Source: Odontesthes bonariensis (lineage: Eukaryota; Chordata; Actinopteri; Atheriniformes; Atherinopsidae). Taken from it: a DNA stretch of 64,000 nt. The notes under the pieces were generated by a model. The model did no database searches, had not been told where the DNA came from, and was given only the letters and a program-made list of their open reading frames with translations. Location of the stretch: NCBI RefSeq assembly GCF_027942865.1, contig NC_134510.1:18903209-18967208 (forward strand), given 5' to 3'. Positions 13,312 to 26,441 of this stretch are shown here, piece after piece; the first letter of the stretch is position 1, and each line of letters begins with the position of its first letter. The translations under genes were made by a program, and so were the position numbers.

Positions 13312-14789
13312 CAGCAATCATCAGATCAGATCTCAAAAGGCAATGTCTGTCTGAAAGATTAGAAGAGCCATCTGTCTGCCATGTGGAAAGCATCAGATTA
13401 TCAAGAAACTTCACACACATCCCTGTATGTGAATGCATTTGTGTGCTTGACTGCTTGATCTGTCACAGAGTGGGAAAGAAACATTTGAGGGACTGAGACA
13501 GAAGTGCAGAATAAGTAACGATGAAATAAACACTTTTCCCATTGTTTGATCCCATAGGTTTATTTCAATGCCTTTCAGCATCAGCACATGCATTCTGTAA
13601 TTCTATTGAACCTGAGGAATGGAAAGCACAGCAAACACGGTCGCTTTTTCGGGATTTTCCAACCACCACAACACATCAGGAAGCAAACATAATCACTCAC
13701 CTTCCAACACAGACAGTCACACACAGAAGAGCAGGAAATTACTTGTAGCTTCACTTGATGCTTAATCAATACATACCCATCGATCTTTTTCCAGGCTAAA
13801 CATTACTTGTGTTTACTCTGCTAACTTCACCCTTTATTGATGTATATTGCCAATATAACTACCGAATGAGAAGAGCACAGGATGAAGAGAAGTTCAGAGA
13901 CTCAAAGAAAACTGGGAAGCGAGAAGCATTTCAAGCATCAGAAGAGGGAGCTAAACAATAGCCGAGTTTGAGGCTTGGAGCTAAATTGCTTGTCCATTCT
14001 GTGCCTTGTAGGGTGGGCACACATGCTATTAGGCTTTTATTCCATGGATGACCACACATAGTTAATTATAATCATTCAAAAATGTCTTTCTGGTCAAGCA
14101 ACATCCTGTCAAGACTCTCAGTGAAGTTGTTTTTTTTTCACTTTGGCGATCAAGGTTACGCTGTCCGTCAATGACTCAAATTAAATTCAGCCTAAATCAT
14201 CAGTGGCTTTTAAATCCACTTTATCTAATATCTGTGCTCTCATATGGAAATCTAGCACAGAGCTTATTCATTTATATGTATGAAGAAAGGATGAGACGGA
14301 GAGAAATGTAGAATTAATTTCATTTGAAGGACGGAAGCACGCCCCACATACCCATACACACATAGTATAAGATTAAAAAAAATGTTCAATAAAAACAGAA
14401 CACAATCATTTCTTTTTCTAATCATTTTGACCACAAAAAGAGCAAATCAAGTGCTGAAAACAGCCGTTTTTCCCACAGTGGTCGCTTAATACCTGGAAGA
14501 TGGAAGAAAAGACTTCCTTATTATGCCGCCACCGTTTCCCTTTGGACGTCCATACTGGTAGAACAGAATGCTGCAACTTCTCTTCTGCAGCTCAACTGTT
14601 GCAGTCCTGAGAGCAGAATGTCAGTCCATTTTTGCTTGACAAAGTATTTCAGCCACGGTCTAGTACCTTTTGCTACAGAGCTGTTGTCTGGCCTTCAGAG
14701 TGTTGCTGCAGAAGCATATGTTGCTCTGCGACCTGCATAAATAGTTTAGCATTAACAGTGTTCTTGCAAATATGCAATTTAACCGACAC

Positions 14790-15125
14790 TTAAGATTAAG
14801 ATCAGATTTATTGTCATGCATACACACGAAATTCGTCCTCCACTTTTAACTCATCCAGGTTGGCACCTGTTGACACACACATGCACAGGGTCACACACTC
14901 AGAGACAGATGTCAAACCTGGAGCGGTGGGCGGCCATTCACAGCGCCCGGGAAGCATGGGAGTACGGTGCCTTGCTCAAGGGCACCTCGGCCATGACAAG
15001 GAGGTGGACTGACACCCCTCCAGCTGTCAGTTCCATCAATTTTTGGAGTGGCGAGAGCGGGAATCGAACCTCCCAACCTTCCGTTTATTGGACGACCGAC
15101 TCTAACCACTGAGCCACGGCCACCT
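14790..15125 (-). mobile_element. tRNA-derived SINE
   Basis: On the minus strand the element starts near 15125 with a tRNA-like head. An A-box-like TGGCTCAGTGG is at 15106-15116 and a B-box GGTTCGATTCC at 15060-15070, the internal RNA polymerase III promoter of tRNA genes. A conserved body follows (including the word GTGCCCTTGAGCAAGGCACC around 14970-14990), then an A/T-rich tail with a short TCTTAA-type repeat near 14790. The layout and body match a SINE family widespread in fish. No intact tRNA cloverleaf is expected or seen. Confidence 0.75.
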
Positions 15126-16189
15126 CTTGGACGTCCCCGACCACAATCCCGTACCATTAGAAAATGTGTGCTGATAAAGCCGTTCCTCTTCAGCACGGAA
15201 GATGCAACGTTCAGGACAGATTTCCACCGCTTCTTCATCTTAAATGAGCTCGGGTTAACAAGAAGGCCAGAGGACACAAACACTCCAGCCACTCAATGTT
15301 AGTATCAGCTTTGTTTTTTTTGCACGCAGAGATTTCTTCAGCTTTTCTGATTCTCATCTCTCTTCTGAAAGACTCTCAGCATCAACATTAGATATCAACG
15401 ATATCATCTCTCTACTGTCAAGGACCGAAATGATTTGTAAATCATTCTGTTTTTAATTGATATTTTACACAGCGACAAGTTTGAAGCATTTAAAACTCGT
15501 GAAAAAAGACAGGTAACTTCTCCAACTCAAACATTTTTCTTTCTAATGATTTGTTCAAATTGCTGGCTGGACCTCACAAAAACATATGAATTCACACAAC
15601 ACAAAAAAAAAAGAAAAAAGAAAAACACTCTTTTGCAGGCATTTCGCTCTTCACACATTGGTAGCCAATGCTTTTATTTCAGCAGGTGGCCTCACAAGAA
15701 CATCCACACGCAGCGATACAGGTCACCCCTGCTTTCTATTTCAGCAGGTGGTCAGTGAGTAATGGTAGTGATGGCTGAACACGGGACGCCCAGACAGAAA
15801 GTAGGATTCATCTTCCAAAACAACACAATGAAAAGAGGGAAAGATAAATACTTCAAAGGGGGGCCTTGAAAAGTCTTTTACTACATGTCCTTGAATGGCG
15901 ATCTTTCAATTTCTTTGCTTTTATCCGTGTTCTTCATTCTTCAGCCGATCACACAAACGGATTGACGTGCAATTTTAATTTATTTTCCTCTTCATGAGCG
16001 AAATTACATTTGTTTTCCACGGCGAGTCAAAATGACAAGGAAAACAGAAGGGTAGAAGGACAAATTAAAAGTGACAAAAACTAAAAAAAAATAAAAATAA
16101 AAGTCTCGTTCAGCCTCTAAATCGCAAGACAAGATAATTATACGAGTACAGAGGACGCAACGATGAGTTGTCAAATGTCAAAAAAATAC

Positions 16190-16400
16190 ACATCATCTTG
16201 TTTGGCTTCTTTAGGATCCACTGTTTGTCCTCTAAAAGAGGAAAGCAAAGCAACGTTGCTCCGCCGAGCAAATGATTGTTTCTTTTAAATAAAGACAGTT
16301 TGCGCTGTCAAATTATGCGAATAAAACTCAATTTGTCATTCGGTGAGCCAAATTAACATGACATTAGCCCTGTCGTGTCACAGTGACTCTCAGTGAAAAT
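16190..16400. promoter_or_regulatory. Candidate conserved non-coding element
   Basis: This unique-sequence block combines an ATTGTTTC (Sox-like) word near 16273, paired CTGTCA/GACAG (Meis/TALE-like) words near 16296-16310, and an ATGCGAAT (degenerate octamer) near 16315. Such mixtures are typical of developmental enhancers. No comparison is available here, so conservation is a guess. Confidence 0.25.
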
Positions 16401-19400
16401 GTTCAGCTCTTGGATGGCAAACGTGGAGGGGGAAAAAAAAAATGCTATCGTGAAAGTTAAGTTGTTCTCAACCGTGATAACACGCAAAAATAAGGGAGGA
16501 AGAGACTCAATGAATCCCATGACTTTGAACCAACAATGTATTAGTTCTTCTGTACAACTATATTTAATTTGGTGTGGTACCAGGGCCAATGCCACTTTGT
16601 TCCAACTGTAACAAATCCTCTTCACATGATATGAGTCACAGTGAAGTTGGATGGAGCTATATTCGGTTTATACATGCCCACACTGTCCCCCAATTGAGCA
16701 ACACGGAGGAAAACACTGATGTGGGTGTTCGGAGGGATTTAAAACAGTGTCATAATTACGTCACACGGATTAAATAAAATATGCTGTCAGGCTCGCAGAC
16801 TTCGTGTATACAAAAGGCCGCGCAGCTTTAACACTGAAAGAGGGCGTCGTCATAAACTCTGAAAAGTGCAAATGCCGAGAAATATCCACGCACATGAAAC
16901 CATGCGGACTCCTGATCACACACACGTTTCATTGATAAATACTAGCGAGTGTGAAATTGATGGAATGCACATGAGCCAGGAACTCCGCGTTAGTTCCTCC
17001 CACAAATGGCCGTGCAAAATAGAGCAAATCCTGCTGCAGAGCACAAGAGGAACTTTACAGAGTGTGAGATCCAGAGGGCTGGTCACAGGGTCAGAGTTCA
17101 GAAAAAAAATCTACTATCCTATTTGGTTATTTCTATTTTGGATCGGTAACAAACAGAAGATATTGAAGTGGCGGAGTTTTGTCACGGCGGTAAATCCAAC
17201 CAGCACAGAGATATGCACAGAAAAGAAAGAAGAAAAAAGCGGCCTGCCATTAAAATGACCATAGCATGATTATTTCCAGTCATCTAATTCCTAGATTACC
17301 TTCATTCAAGGTAAACACAAGAAACTTGTGAAACAAGATTAGCTCCACACCCATCATAACTTGAAACTGTTTATAATAATTTCAGAATGATGGGGAGGGG
17401 CCTCTTACTGAGAACAAGTGTCTACAGATTGGTGGGATTCCTGGAGGACTGGCGAGGAAGTGAGGAAGAGGATGTTGGGGACTCGTGAGCTGCCTTTTCA
17501 CTCAATGTACCAATGGTGGGCTAAAATGTATTCATACACTTACTGCTAATATAACAGACATTTGAAACAGATTCACTCACTGCTTGAGAGGGTATGGGTA
17601 GTTTTGACATTCAGGCTACCTTTGATTCAAGAAAGACTGACGCAAGCAAAACTAGGCTTCCCCCCTCGTCTCCTTTTCAGATCACCTTTCCTGCTCCTCA
17701 TTTCATAGCTGCTCTAGCTCGTCCACCCAAATTCCCTTCGCTTCTGCCATCTCCCATTGATCACATCCTTTCCATGATATTCCCATTATATCCCTTCAGG
17801 GTATTTGCAATCCCTGCGGATTGCAGACAGTATTCCTGGGATAACAGGAGGTTCACTGAATGGCTTAGCTCTTAAGGGAATAGAGTATAGACTTCTCTCT
17901 TCTCCGGGGAAGTAGCAAAGGAAACTCCTTTTTTTTTCTTCTCCATTCGTTTGCCTTTTGCTCTCCTCAAAGAAACTGAAGTCCAAGTGAACAAATGACT
18001 GGGCAGACAGGAGCAGTGACTCTTGATTGGCTATTTTTTCCCCCTTCCTGTCGATGAGTTTTGAGAAAACAGGATGTAGCCATCAATATATTAACCATCT
18101 CATCATGAAGAATCACTCGATTCAGCCCCAGCATCAGCCTAACTTTGTTGTGCAAATATTCTGCAATCAGCTGCTCAGCTGGGCCAACTGTGTGATGACA
18201 CTAGTTCTAAATTACTACAAGCAAAAATCAACAATTCTTTGACCGACTTAAAACAAGGTGAGAAAATCCATCTACGGATCTCATCTCTCAGGCACTAGTG
18301 GGTTTTTTCTCCATGAGAAAAACAATTAGTGATCAGTTTTCCAGTTAGACTACTTGTAAGTTTCCTCTTGTTTTTCCTTCCCAAAGTCACCAAATGCTTG
18401 TGCATAGAAAACGGTTGGATTCCTCTCTTTTTAAAGTGGTATAATATGAACAAAACTAAATTTAAACAAAGAAGCTGTTCATTTGTGCTGTTTTCTTAAA
18501 TCAGTCAAATTCCCGTCTGCCGAGGTTGTTTATAAATCAATGCCAGTTTGTGATGCCATCAGCATTTCTTTATTCAAAGCAATCGGTGAATGAGACTGAG
18601 AAGCGCTTCCTTCTTTCTGAAGCTTATGTAGCTTTCCTTTATCCATAGTTTTCTAATGGGAATTTCAAAGCATGATGGATGGAGTCCTTAATTCGTTGCT
18701 TTTTTTTTTTTTTTTTATTTTTTTAAAGGTTCATCAGTGTTGCCTAAACATGAGTCACCTTGTAAGGATTACATAAATACAGGCACGGGTCTTGGGATCA
18801 TTCTAATCTCCTGCTATCTAAACGGTTAAATCTCCTTAGGTTTTTAAGGTTAAACCTTAAACTTCCTTTTGTTCAGGGGTCCTTTAGTAGGACTTCAGAG
18901 GCATTTAAATCCTAAGAATCCTAAGCCAAAAAAAACCTCCACAGTTGTGTGTAAATGAGAGATGAGACACAGCTTGCAGTTAAACAAAGGTGGCATGGAA
19001 ACTGCTCATAATTGTCAGAGCTGCAGCATTCCATTTGAGCATAAATGATGTGAAAAAAATTTCCTTTGTGGAAAAAACAGAACCTCAAATTCTCGGTACA
19101 TGTGAATTCAATTTTTTGAAACTAGTTGGCACTTTGCTCTCATTTTGGCGAGATTAGTAATGTTCTGTCGCCCCACTTTTCTTCCCTCCTTCCACCCATC
19201 ACTCTTCATCGAATTCTGCCTTTGAGTGCATCCATCTCTATCAATTCTGCACCTCATCCTAGCACCCTCTTCCTCTCCCACCATTTCTTCCTCTAGTACA
19301 TCCTTACATTGTTTTCTCCTTCATTCGTTCGTTCGTTTTCCTTCTCCAAGTCTGCCTAACTCAAACACGCACACTATCTTTCCACACTTAGCAGAAAGAC

Positions 19401-20419
19401 AGTGAGCAAACATGGTCTTTCTCAGCCGTACAGACACCAGGCGATGTGTGTGATCTTGCAGAATGATGACTGCTGAAAACAGAACTGTCTCTCACACACT
19501 TTCCCTGTACAGCACCGAATCTCACTACGTCTGCAACTGTGTGTGAGAAGAGCAAAATGTGTGTGAGATCTGGCTGTGTCTGCCGATGTCTGTGGATATG
19601 TGAGAGGTGGAGTCAGACGCAACATTGTAAGTTTTCATTGGCTATAATATTGTGGCGTGTAATGCTGCGTAGCGCACAGGGAGCCAATCAGAAGACCCCC
19701 AAACACTCATTTTATGAATGAGATGGCATATATGCAAGGTAGACTCACTCGGAGCAAGAATACTCTTCAGTGATGTAATACAATCGCACGGAGCAGCAGA
19801 GGCGCTTGAAACAAATGCAGCACGAGCTGAATCAGAACAGCGTAAAGGTGTTTAAGCTCGAACATCTAGATTTCGTTTACATTGAAAATATCTCCATGAG
19901 CCTGGAAAAATTAGGAATCATGTGTTACATGTGGTTAAAATATGTGTAACGAAAAAAAATCTGATTTGCATGAGTTTGCCACTTAAACGGCAAAAAAAGA
20001 AAACCTCAGCTTAAAAAGAAGAACGCTACTCCTACCTCTTTGTCAATGTAAATGGAGTTTTTCATAGTGTTTAAAAGCAGTTTGCTATCTAAAAAGGCAC
20101 ACAACTGAGATGATAAAGCTTCCTGCGCTGTGTTTTGCCAGCAACATCTGTAATACCTGCTGATCAGCCCTCACATCCTTTTATCTAAACAGCTCACAAC
20201 TTCTTTCTGAAACCCATATCCTTTAACCGTCTGTGTCCAAACCAGGAACTGAGAACGCCTCATTTGGCTGACATTGTATACCAGGGAGTAATTTTGCCTA
20301 ACCGGTATGTAAAATCCTAACTGAAGAAATGTGTGTGTGGCTGACTGTGCAGAGAGAAGATTGGGAGAGGAGATGATCAGCCAAAAACAATCAAGAGATC
20401 CTGGTGTGACTTTCCATGA

Positions 20420-20421
<2 letters not shown>

Positions 20422-20455
<34 letters not shown>
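20422..20455. repeat. (TG)n microsatellite
   Basis: About 16 uninterrupted TG units. Confidence 0.95.
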
Positions 20456-20456
<1 letters not shown>

Positions 20457-23400
20457 ACTCATGTGCCTTTCAATGAAGTCACTATTTGGCACATTGCTCT
20501 GCTACTCAAATGCAGTTTATTCGTGTCAGCAGCAGCCTATTGTGGGTAAACAGCGCCCCCCCTGGGTTGTAGACAGGAACAACCACTGAAGTGTTGAGAG
20601 AATGAAAGCAGGGGGAAATAATACATTTCATATAGTGTGATATTGCATTAGTTTGAGTATTTATTCCCTCAAGTGGCACACAAGTAATATTTTAAGTTTG
20701 ATGACAAACTAATTATGACCGATGAAAGTAACACGATAAGCTTTTATGTTTCATGTGAGTAAGTACATTAAACATTACATTAAAAAGAAAAATGTACATA
20801 CGGGCCAAGATGTGGTCTTGTGAAGAGTAAGCAGGGTCCCTTTTGTATAAATAAACCAATCTTCTTACCTTAAACACATCCTACATTTTATCCTTAACAA
20901 TTATAAGACTCATGAAGGACTTAATGTCTTACAGGATCAGGAAACTCAGTCAGGCTATTTAGATAATAAAGAGAGGTGATTTTAATGTACATCTTCCATA
21001 AGATCATGCGTTTTCTTTAATGATTAGACGTTTAAAATGTTAAAAGTATGAATAGGAACAGAGTATGCCACCACCCCCCCTCTCCAAGGATGACCTCATC
21101 CTGATATTGCAGAGATGTTTTCTTTCAAAAAAAAGCTTCTCCGTGGGCCAAGGCTGCCACCTATGGACCATCATAAGAATTGCTACTATGTTTCACACCA
21201 GGTGATGTCATACCTTAAAGAAAGAAAGATTTAGAGAAGGGGATGAAAGAGCGACAAGGAAGGACAGGGGTGGGAAAGAAAGAAAACAGGCAGGAGGGAT
21301 GAGAGAGAGGAGATGATGTCATGTTTTCAGAGCAGTGGAAGCAGTCTTTGTCTGGGCTCTCTTCATTAGACTGTTTAACGACGCTGGATCTTAACAGAAG
21401 ATACAGCGGTTAAGTGCGATATTGAGCTGTGATTTTTTTTTTTTTTTTTAATTGCAGCCTTAGAAAAAGAACTGAATATTTGGATTAACAAATGAAAATG
21501 TTGAGTCTGATCAGCAGATACACACTACACCATTCGGGAGCCCATTTTGGTGCTGGTCATTCCTGACTTTTCCACACTACACCACTCATGTTAATCTCCA
21601 CCTCTACTAAGCGCAGCATCCCCTGATTTTGGGAGTGGCAGTAAATTCCTCCTTCGAACAATCTCACATACCTATACAAGGAACGAGTAGATATACAACG
21701 AATAAAGAACTGAGGTAGAAGGGGATGCAGCAGAGAGGGGAAGAAAACACAAGAAAGCAAATGAGGTAAATAATAGAGGTGTGGAGAACATGAACTGAAC
21801 TAATGCTTTAGCATCAGCAGTGAGACGCAAACCTTTAAAGTGCATTGTCGAGAACTGAGAGAGAAACAGTAAGGCTAAAGGAGACGAAAAGAAAAAAGAT
21901 TTTCCATCTGTGAAGGATTAAGCCAAATTTGGGTGACAGCATGAGGTGAAATCAATTTTAATCTACAGACAGTAACTGAAAGAGAAGTGCTCCTTTTGTA
22001 AGACCCCCCCCTTTCGCGAATAAGACAAGCTGCCACTAAAACTTGCATTCAAGCAGAGAGTTAAAGAGTCACATATTCAACAGGGTTTAAATTGTTAAAA
22101 ACGTGCCATGCTCACAGGGGGGGGATGATATACGAGCCCGTGGATTAAAAAGGTAAAGTTTTCAGTGTGACAAAGACTGTGCACTTCTCAACATGGTGCA
22201 TCGCCATGGCAACTTATACAGGGAGTCCAACGTGCCCCAAAGCAGGATAAATTAGAGAGAGGAAATCGGCACATGGACAAGCACTGCCTCTAAACCCTAT
22301 AAATCATTTTGGAAAATGACACATGCCAAACTAAAACAGAGAATGACCTCCCCAACTAAACTTCTCTGTCTGAAATTAAACCCAGTTGCACCGGTTGTTC
22401 TGTATTTGGAGGAGCATTTATAACAGCCAGCCAATAGCCTGGGTTGCAAGCGAAAGAAGGCTTCAACTGTCTTGCACACCACAATATTTCCTTCCTGGCT
22501 TTGACCTCTGCAACAGTGAAGATACCCCGAGCATGCTAAATTTACTCCTACATACCCCTGTGGTTAAGGTAAACACAGACCTACCGGCTCAGAGATACAC
22601 ACCAGTTAAGATATGCATGTACTAAAATGGTTAACACAAAGAGAACTTCTCACAGATGCACATTGTCATGCAAAATATTAGAAAATTGCAACCAAAGGAT
22701 TTTATTTTCTTTTAACCCTCCTGGGTTTCTAAATCACTCCATGGTAAATCATCTTTCTCACAGACACGCACACACACAAACTGCAGTCTTTTTTTGTTTC
22801 TCGTCTTTTGTTATCTTGAAGAATAATGTCAAATACTACAGAATAAATCCATTTGATGTCAATTCCTCTTTGTGCAACAGTCTGTATTGTTAGATGAGTG
22901 GCAACATTAAATCTTTCACTTGCTAACAACATAATTTAACCTTACTATTCAAGAGAGCATTACATTTAAACCAGGAGAACTGTATTCTTATTCTGAGATA
23001 GATGTATTTCCCGTAAGTGGGTCAAAGCGAGTACAAAGAACGAGACTTTGACTTCCACAGTCGAGTAAATTACACATAGATCTGTACAGGAAACTATTAG
23101 CGCCAAAATATTAAGCCTCGGTCGTCGCTTCGACAAAGGATCTGTTACCAAATAAAAGCACAAGTGAGACAACAAAGTGAAGAGAAACTAATGAGAGAGA
23201 CGTGCATCACTGAGGACCTCATGGGACAGAAAACTTGAAAACAAAGAAAGGTGGAAAAGATAAAAGAGATCAAGAGTATAAACGACCAGATGAGGGCAAA
23301 GTCTGTTGGCTCATGCTCAGGAGTAAATGGTCTATAGTACATCTGTGCGTGTGAATGAGTGGGTACATCTGCATTTTTGAAGCATGTGATTAATGTCTCT

Positions 23401-24343
23401 CTATAGCTGTGAAGAACCCATGGAGAGGGAAGCGCCTACGGGGTTAACTCCTGCTTCTTCCTTTGTCTCGTTTACGCTCTCCACAAACAAAAATACACAC
23501 TACCACAAGTAAAGAGACGAAACAGAAACACTCATTCTGCACACATATGGCACATTTAATACACACATAACAAGGCAGAAAAATTCAACTTCTCCTGTGA
23601 CTAACTGTGATCAACCACAGGTCACATCCAAAGAGCAGGAAACTAGCAAACTTTCACTTGAAATATTATCTCTGCCTTATTCTTGTTGTTGTCTTTCTCA
23701 CCAATGCACACAGACAACTAATCCTCATTAAACCAAATGGATTATCTGGATCATAACATGTCTGGACTTACTGCAAAAGACGTGCAAAAAATATTTTAAC
23801 AATGTGCAATGTTGCACCCGTGAAGTCTCCCGGACTTTCTGTTGTTTTATTCAGTCGTCTTAAAGCATTAGAGACGATTTCTTAATGACATACATGTGAC
23901 AGAACACAAATTCCATCTGGTTCGTTCAGATCGACAGACACTAAACATGGTGGAAATCTGCAAATTAACCCTTTTATTGTGTTTTATATTTTAATTATAT
24001 CTGCTTGTTCAAGTTTACCACTGGCGTTACACAATTTGGTCGACTCAATTCAGGGGGAAGAAAAAGTACCCCACTGGAATACAGGTGATACAGCTCGCAC
24101 AGCCTACTTTCAATCCAAGACTGCCCCCTTGTGTTCAAAAAGATTATTGACTGCAACTCTAAAAACAACCAATAAAATGCATCAAATGACTATTTGAGCA
24201 GTATGTTCATATATGCATCTTATATCCATCTATACACTTATGTTATGATTTCAGAAATGTTTCTATTTGCGGTATGTTGCTTTGTGACCTGCAGTCAATA
24301 GACTTACTCATAAGATAAACAACAGCAATGGAACATCTCTTAC

Positions 24344-26410
24344 CAGTCATCTTGTATCCGCTGGCAGCGAGCTGTCCAGCCATGTACTCTCCATCTGAGT
24401 TGTTATGACTGCAGCCCCATGTTCTCATCCAGATCTTTTGGGTTCCAGGAATCAAACTAAAAAAAGATGACAGTTCATTTTGTCTCCTTATGTGTCGTGT
24501 TTAAATCCTAAAATATGCAGTCACGTGATGAAGGAAAGGGAAACGTCTCTTCGCTTCCAAGATTTTTAGGTATCAGGACATAGTAAAAAATATCATCTTC
24601 TGCCAGTGAAGGCTTAAACTTTGGTTAAAAACGACCTCAGACGAGTATCAATCAAAACATGTCATATTGCAGTGACGCTTTTTTCCTCTTGGAAAAAAAA
24701 AAAGGAAGGATTGCAGGCCTGTGGAAAATACATACGCATATACAAATAGCTTGTGGAATCAATAGCTTGAAGTAATCATATTCACTATGAATTTATTAGT
24801 CTTTCATATGATTGAGAAGGAATTTTGTCTTCAGCATTTATCTTTGCATCATTCCTTCAGCTCATTGAGGTTCGTGGGTCCCAGCAGGTTTTTCTATCAG
24901 GCAGAGGTCTGGAATTTGCGACACCTTGACGCTTTTCTTATTCAATCGTTTTTGTCAGAAATGTGCTGGTGTTGTTGGGATCATTGCCCTGCGCACAACC
25001 CAGTTTAAGCCAAGCTGTAGCTGTCAGACAGACGGCCTCTCATTTGACCTTTAAGATTACTTTGGTTTACAGAGGAGCTCACAGTTGACTTAATGACTGC
25101 GAGGTGCCCAGTTCCTGTGGCTGTAAAAAAAAATAAAATAAAATTCAAAATCATCCTCCCTCCACCACGGCGCTCGACAGTTGGTGTCAGATTGATATTA
25201 ATCAAAAACGAAAAATGGGTAAGAAATTTATCAAGCCAAAAGCTCTCTCATGTGAAGTTCATGTGAAGTTAGCTACTGACTTAGTGTGCCTGACTTCAGT
25301 GGGCAAAAAGTTCAACAAGATTGGGGGGTTGTCTTTTTAACAAACTGTTGAGTGGGAATAGTTAGGGCAGTATCTGTGGATCTCAATCGTTAGGCGATAA
25401 AATACCAGGTCATTAGGTCTGAGATGTATCTTGGGGCAAGGCCGTTTAAGGCTTTGATAGGGCGCAGTAAGATTTAGGAATCGTTATGAAAAATAACAGG
25501 GAGCCAGAGCAGGGAGCCAAGCCCAGGGGTGATGTGTTCATGGCTTTTTGTCCCAGTAGTAAGCCCAGCTGCAGCATTTGGAATCAACAAGAGTCAACAG
25601 TGAGCCTTGGCTGATACTCTGCGGTTGTTCAGGTGAAAATAGACAAAAGCACGCATAGCTTTCTGTAAGTCAGCGGCTGAACAAAATGACCTGATTTTGG
25701 AGATTGACTGAAAAACATGAGTTAAGCATCAAAACTAAGGTTCAAGTCAAATATTACCCCTAGCTTTTTAGCAGTTTTAGCAGATGTTTTAAAGACTGCC
25801 GAGATTAGAACCAATAGAACCGAAAGATTTTGGGGTCCTAACAGAATAAAACTCCAAATTAGCATCATTAAACTTAAGGACATTTTCATTCACCCGGGAT
25901 TTAAAGGAGGAATTAGAGTTTTTTAAACCTGGACCTTATTTCTGGCATAAAATACGTTCATCTACTCACCGATAACTGTTTGGTGAAAGTCTGCGTCCTT
26001 CGGAAGATATTTAGATTAATCAAGATCCACGTATATCCATATAACGGGAGAGAACAGGGCATGGACAATACAGCCTCTAAATAAGGCATTATCTGTCTTT
26101 ATTTCGCCAATACTTTAAGACCAATGAATGAAAGAACGCGTACTATTGCACTGTTAGTTCAGAGCTTCCGTGATGTTTGTATCCGGGGATATCAGGGGCT
26201 TATGGGGGGCTTTCGACTAGGGATGTCCCGATCCGATCACGTGGTTTCTGACTCGATCGGAATCGGACGTTTCATCCCGATCGGATATATAGCCTATCTA
26301 TATATGTATATTTCAGGCATGAAAATCCCTCACCTTTCGGCGAAATTCGCCGTTTTGGTCCCAAAATAGGTGACTTGTGTGAATCGTGTAGATCCGAAGA
26401 GTTTTTTTTT

Positions 26411-26441
<31 letters not shown>

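Larger units (their letters stand above)
1..24343 (-). other. cdkal1: cdkal1 intron 3 (5' portion), non-coding
   Basis: This stretch lies downstream of the cdkal1 exon ending at 24344 (minus strand). I searched by eye for the next coding exon (expected to encode something like [20 protein letters not shown]) and did not find it, so the whole interval is read as one large intron continuing past the left edge. Long CDKAL1 introns are normal in vertebrates. Repeats and candidate regulatory blocks inside it are listed separately. Apart from these, 559-3899, 4431-5945, 6765-9890, 10080-11040, 11530-14020, 15126-16190 and 16400-24343 show only AT-rich unique DNA, homopolymers and short microsatellites. 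Short open frames there lack codon or splice support. Confidence 0.75.

Noticed and set aside
13124..13496. Frames of over 100 residues across the CA repeat on both strands
   Set aside because: They are translations of a dinucleotide repeat (Thr-His and Val-Cys runs), not genes. The repeat is also not a CRISPR array: there are no spacers.
14912..15292. 126-residue minus-strand frame (VNPSSFKMKK... VGRPINGRLGG)
   Set aside because: It is the antisense/sense translation of the tRNA-derived SINE and has no protein similarity I can support.
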